Part shown: one piece after another, positions 48,785 through 50,049 of the stretch | Numbering within the stretch: the stretch's first letter is position 1 | How the letters are laid out: each line of letters opens with the position of its first letter | Source: Bacillus sp. AFS073361 | Lineage (GTDB): Bacteria; Bacillota; Bacilli; Bacillales; Cytobacillaceae | Length of the DNA stretch: 50,049 nucleotides | Reading direction: 5' to 3' | NCBI RefSeq assembly: GCF_002567005.1 | Contig: NZ_NUZU01000027.1 | Location: 1-50,049 of the forward strand | The notes under the pieces: model-generated | What the model saw: the letters and a program-made list of their open reading frames with translations, nothing else | The model's database searches: none | Told to the model about the DNA's origin: nothing | Translations under genes and position numbers: made by a program

Positions 48785-49183
48785 TTACCTGTATTTCTTA
48801 GAATATATAAATTCTGTAATCGGAACTGTAACAAAAGTAATACCCACTACTATAACCAATGGATAATTATCAATTTCATTGAAACTGCCTGTTCCTTCAG
48901 AAATAAACAATATCAATCCAGATAAAATCATGAGAACATAATAACCTATTTTGGCACTTTGGTTTCAATATGCCTGTCTAATTCATCTTTCTCGCCACCA
49001 CCTTCATGATGGCCCCAATTAAGCAAATTAAAAAAATAGCTTAACGCTAGAAAACTAAAGAAAATACCAGCTGCATCTATAGTTCCATAACTAACCCATT
49101 TGTATAACGTAAATCCTACAATGGATAGAAAAACAATAAAGACTAAAATAACGATAATACTTTTTTTGAAGTAATTTTGTCAT
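48785..49183 (-). pseudogene. Frameshifted small membrane protein
   Basis: Conceptual translation across frames gives about 130 aa with four hydrophobic segments: IIVILVFIVFLSIVGF, AAGIFFSFLALSYFF, a polar HHEGGGEKDELDRHIE loop, YYVLMILSGLILFIS and YPLVIVVGITFVTVPI, ending in KKYR. A stop caused by a one-base deletion interrupts it near 48955-48962 (ACCAAAGT read as ACCAAAAGT restores the frame), and a second shift in the A-run at 49161-49167 separates the ATG from the body. There is no ribosome site. I do not recognise the family; it appears decayed. Confidence 0.6.
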
Positions 49184-49216
49184 GAAGGAAACAGCAAAGA
49201 ATAACTTAAAGACAAA

Positions 49217-49255
49217 CAAAAAACGCCTACTTACATTACTGTAAATAGACGTTCA
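49217..49255 (-). terminator. Terminator of the tRNA operon
   Basis: On the minus strand AACGTCTATTTACA and TGTAAGTAGGCGTT pair around a short loop, followed by TTTTTGTTTGT. It lies downstream of the last tRNA (Leu). Confidence 0.75.
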
Positions 49256-49317
49256 AAACGTTGATATAACTCAATTCTACTGCTAATTGACGATAAGAAA
49301 AAGTAATAAAATAAAGA

Positions 49318-49399
49318 TACCGGTGATCGGGGTCGAACCGATACTCCTCACGGAACACGATTTTGAGTCGTGCGCGTCTGCCAATTCCGCCACACCGGC
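49318..49399 (-). tRNA. tRNA-Leu (anticodon CAA)
   Basis: Starts GCCGGTGTGGCGGAATTGG; anticodon arm CACGA-CTCAAAA-TCGTG gives CAA. A class II variable arm is present. T-arm ATCGG-TTCGACC-CCGAT. Discriminator A; CCA is not encoded. Confidence 0.92.
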
Positions 49400-49451
49400 A
49401 TAATTAAAGAATCCATAGATAAAACTATGATATTTTGTGAGTAATATTTAA

Positions 49452-49522
49452 CAGGGGCAGTAGGAATCGAACCCACACTGAAGGTTTTGGAGACCTTAGT
49501 TCTACCTTTAAACTATGCCCCT
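49452..49522 (-). tRNA. tRNA-Trp (anticodon CCA)
   Basis: Starts AGGGGCATAGTTTAAAGG; anticodon arm AAGGT-CTCCAAA-ACCTT gives CCA. Discriminator G, as usual for Trp. No encoded CCA. Confidence 0.93.
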
Positions 49523-49528
49523 AAATGG

Positions 49529-49610
49529 TGGAGGGGGACGGATTCGAACCGCCGAACCCGGAGGGAGCGGATTTACAGTCCGCCGCGTTTAGCCACTTCG
49601 CTACCCCTCC
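49529..49610 (-). tRNA. tRNA-Tyr (anticodon GTA)
   Basis: Starts GGAGGGGTAGCGAAGTGGC; anticodon arm GCGGA-CTGTAAA-TCCGC gives GTA, with a long variable arm. Acceptor closes with CCCCTCC and discriminator A. Confidence 0.93.
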
Positions 49611-49635
49611 ACATATAAAAAACAAATGATAAAAC

Positions 49636-49728
49636 TGGAGGAGGAAGAGGGATTCGAACCCCCGCGCGGTGTTACCCGCCTGTCGGTTTTCAAGACCGAT
49701 CCCTTCAGCCAAACTTGGGTATTCCTCC
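49636..49728 (-). tRNA. tRNA-Ser (anticodon TGA)
   Basis: Starts GGAGGAATACCCAAG; anticodon arm CGGTC-TTGAAAA-CCG gives TGA, with a long variable arm. T-loop TTCGAAT. The acceptor 3' strand TTCCTCC is followed by T and then an encoded CCA, so position 73 is U instead of the usual G of bacterial tRNA-Ser. Confidence 0.92.
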
Positions 49729-49753
49729 ATTATAATAATTAAAAAATCTTAAT

Positions 49754-49830
49754 TGGTAGCGGCGGAGGGGATCGAACCCCCGACCTTACGGGTATGAACC
49801 GTACGCTCTAGCCAGCTGAGCTACACCGCC
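49754..49830 (-). tRNA. tRNA-Met (anticodon CAT), elongator type
   Basis: Starts GGCGGTGTAGCTCAGCTGG; anticodon arm TACGG-TTCATAC-CCGTA gives CAT. The sequence matches the Bacillus elongator Met type rather than initiator (no CGCGGG start). CCA is encoded. Confidence 0.9.
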
Positions 49831-49852
49831 ATAATATTGTCTTTAAAGTAAT

Positions 49853-49928
49853 TGGTGGAGTCTAGGGGGATCGAACCCCTGACCTCCTGCGTGCAAAGCA
49901 GGCGCTCTCCCAGCTGAGCTAAGACCCC
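49853..49928 (-). tRNA. tRNA-Ala (anticodon TGC)
   Basis: Starts GGGGTCTTAGCTCAGCTGG; anticodon arm CCTGC-TTTGCAC-GCAGG gives TGC. CCA is encoded. Confidence 0.93.
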
Positions 49929-49945
49929 AAAAGTTATAAGAAGAA

Positions 49946-50022
49946 TGGTCGGGAAGACAGGATTCGAACCTGCGACCCCTTGGTCCCAAACCAAGTGCTC
50001 TACCAAGCTGAGCTACTTCCCG
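49946..50022 (-). tRNA. tRNA-Pro (anticodon TGG)
   Basis: Starts CGGGAAGTAGCTCAGCTTGG; anticodon arm CTTGG-TTTGGGA-CCAAG gives TGG. CCA is encoded. Confidence 0.93.
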
Positions 50023-50030
50023 ATAAAAAA

Positions 50031-50049
50031 TGCGCCCTGAGAGATTCGA
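50031..50049 (-). tRNA. Partial tRNA at the right edge, probably tRNA-Arg
   Basis: Only the T-loop (TCGAAT), the 3' T-stem and an acceptor strand ending AGGGCGC-A are inside the window. The position before Pro-Ala-Met matches Arg in the B. subtilis trnB order; the anticodon is not visible. Confidence 0.55.

Noticed and set aside
49521..50006. Minus-strand ORFs with peptides such as GVAKWLNAADCKSAPSGFGGSNPSPS
   Set aside because: They are translations of tRNA-Tyr, -Ser, -Met, -Ala and -Pro genes, not proteins.

Overview
The window looks like chromosomal DNA of an endospore-forming Bacillaceae species (Bacillus/Neobacillus type). It is AT-rich, has strong AGGAGG-type ribosome binding sites, and carries spore-coat (CotH, CotG-like) and cortex-lytic (SleL-like) genes, the SR1/SR1P dual-function RNA, CcpN and a Bacillus-type tRNA cluster. 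Nearly everything is on the minus strand. The left edge holds the promoter and boxA leader of an rRNA operon that runs off the window. The right edge holds a tRNA cluster, also minus strand: a partial tRNA (probably Arg), then Pro, Ala, Met, Ser, Tyr, Trp, Leu.

Layout. 0.3-6.2 kb: a six-gene glycan-type cluster (PIG-L deacetylase, GT4 glycosyltransferase, ATP-grasp ligase, APH-like kinase, NAD-sugar epimerase, small protein kinase) resembling spore-surface saccharide loci. 6.4-7.3 kb: a 55-aa ORF and the sr1 gene (SR1 RNA, SR1P peptide) with two CcpN boxes and an upstream cre. 7.4-18.0 kb: GNAT acetyltransferase, membrane-anchored amidase, divergent cotH and cotG-like genes, FrnE/DsbA-like oxidoreductase, an acidic orphan, a CBS protein, endonuclease IV, a DacC-type PBP, a 21-bp-periodic intergenic array and a LysM-GH18 spore lysin. 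18.1-22.0 kb: the bacterial Pnkp/Hen1 RNA-repair operon. 22.2-27.1 kb: a frameshifted InhA-type protease, a Suv3-like RNA helicase and a small orphan. 27.2-31.4 kb: ccpN-yqfL-ppdK, which links glycolytic/gluconeogenic control to pyruvate phosphate dikinase. 31.5-33.7 kb: an Fpg/Nei glycosylase, an FbpB-like small basic protein and LarE.

33.7-48.6 kb is the most distinctive part: a catabolic island for an unidentified hydroxy/sugar acid. It has a TRAP transporter (DctQM with two different DctP binding proteins), a D-2-hydroxyacid dehydrogenase, a LarA-like nickel-pincer racemase/epimerase, an IlvD/YjhG-type sugar-acid dehydratase, a U32-like TIM-barrel protein, an FAH-fold 2-keto-3-deoxy-acid dehydratase, a UxaA-type dehydratase split into SAF and catalytic subunits, and a semialdehyde dehydrogenase. 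The logic is uptake, inversion at C2, dehydration to a 2-keto-3-deoxy acid, a second dehydration to a semialdehyde, and oxidation to 2-oxoglutarate (Weimberg-like). LarE, which completes the pincer cofactor, is encoded immediately beyond the far end of the island. Four copies of an AT-rich palindrome and a perfect cre precede the transcription units. A divergent GntR/FCD gene with its own, different operator motif is the candidate local regulator.

The annotation comes from reading the sequence and recognising families. No database searches were run, and substrate assignments are inference.
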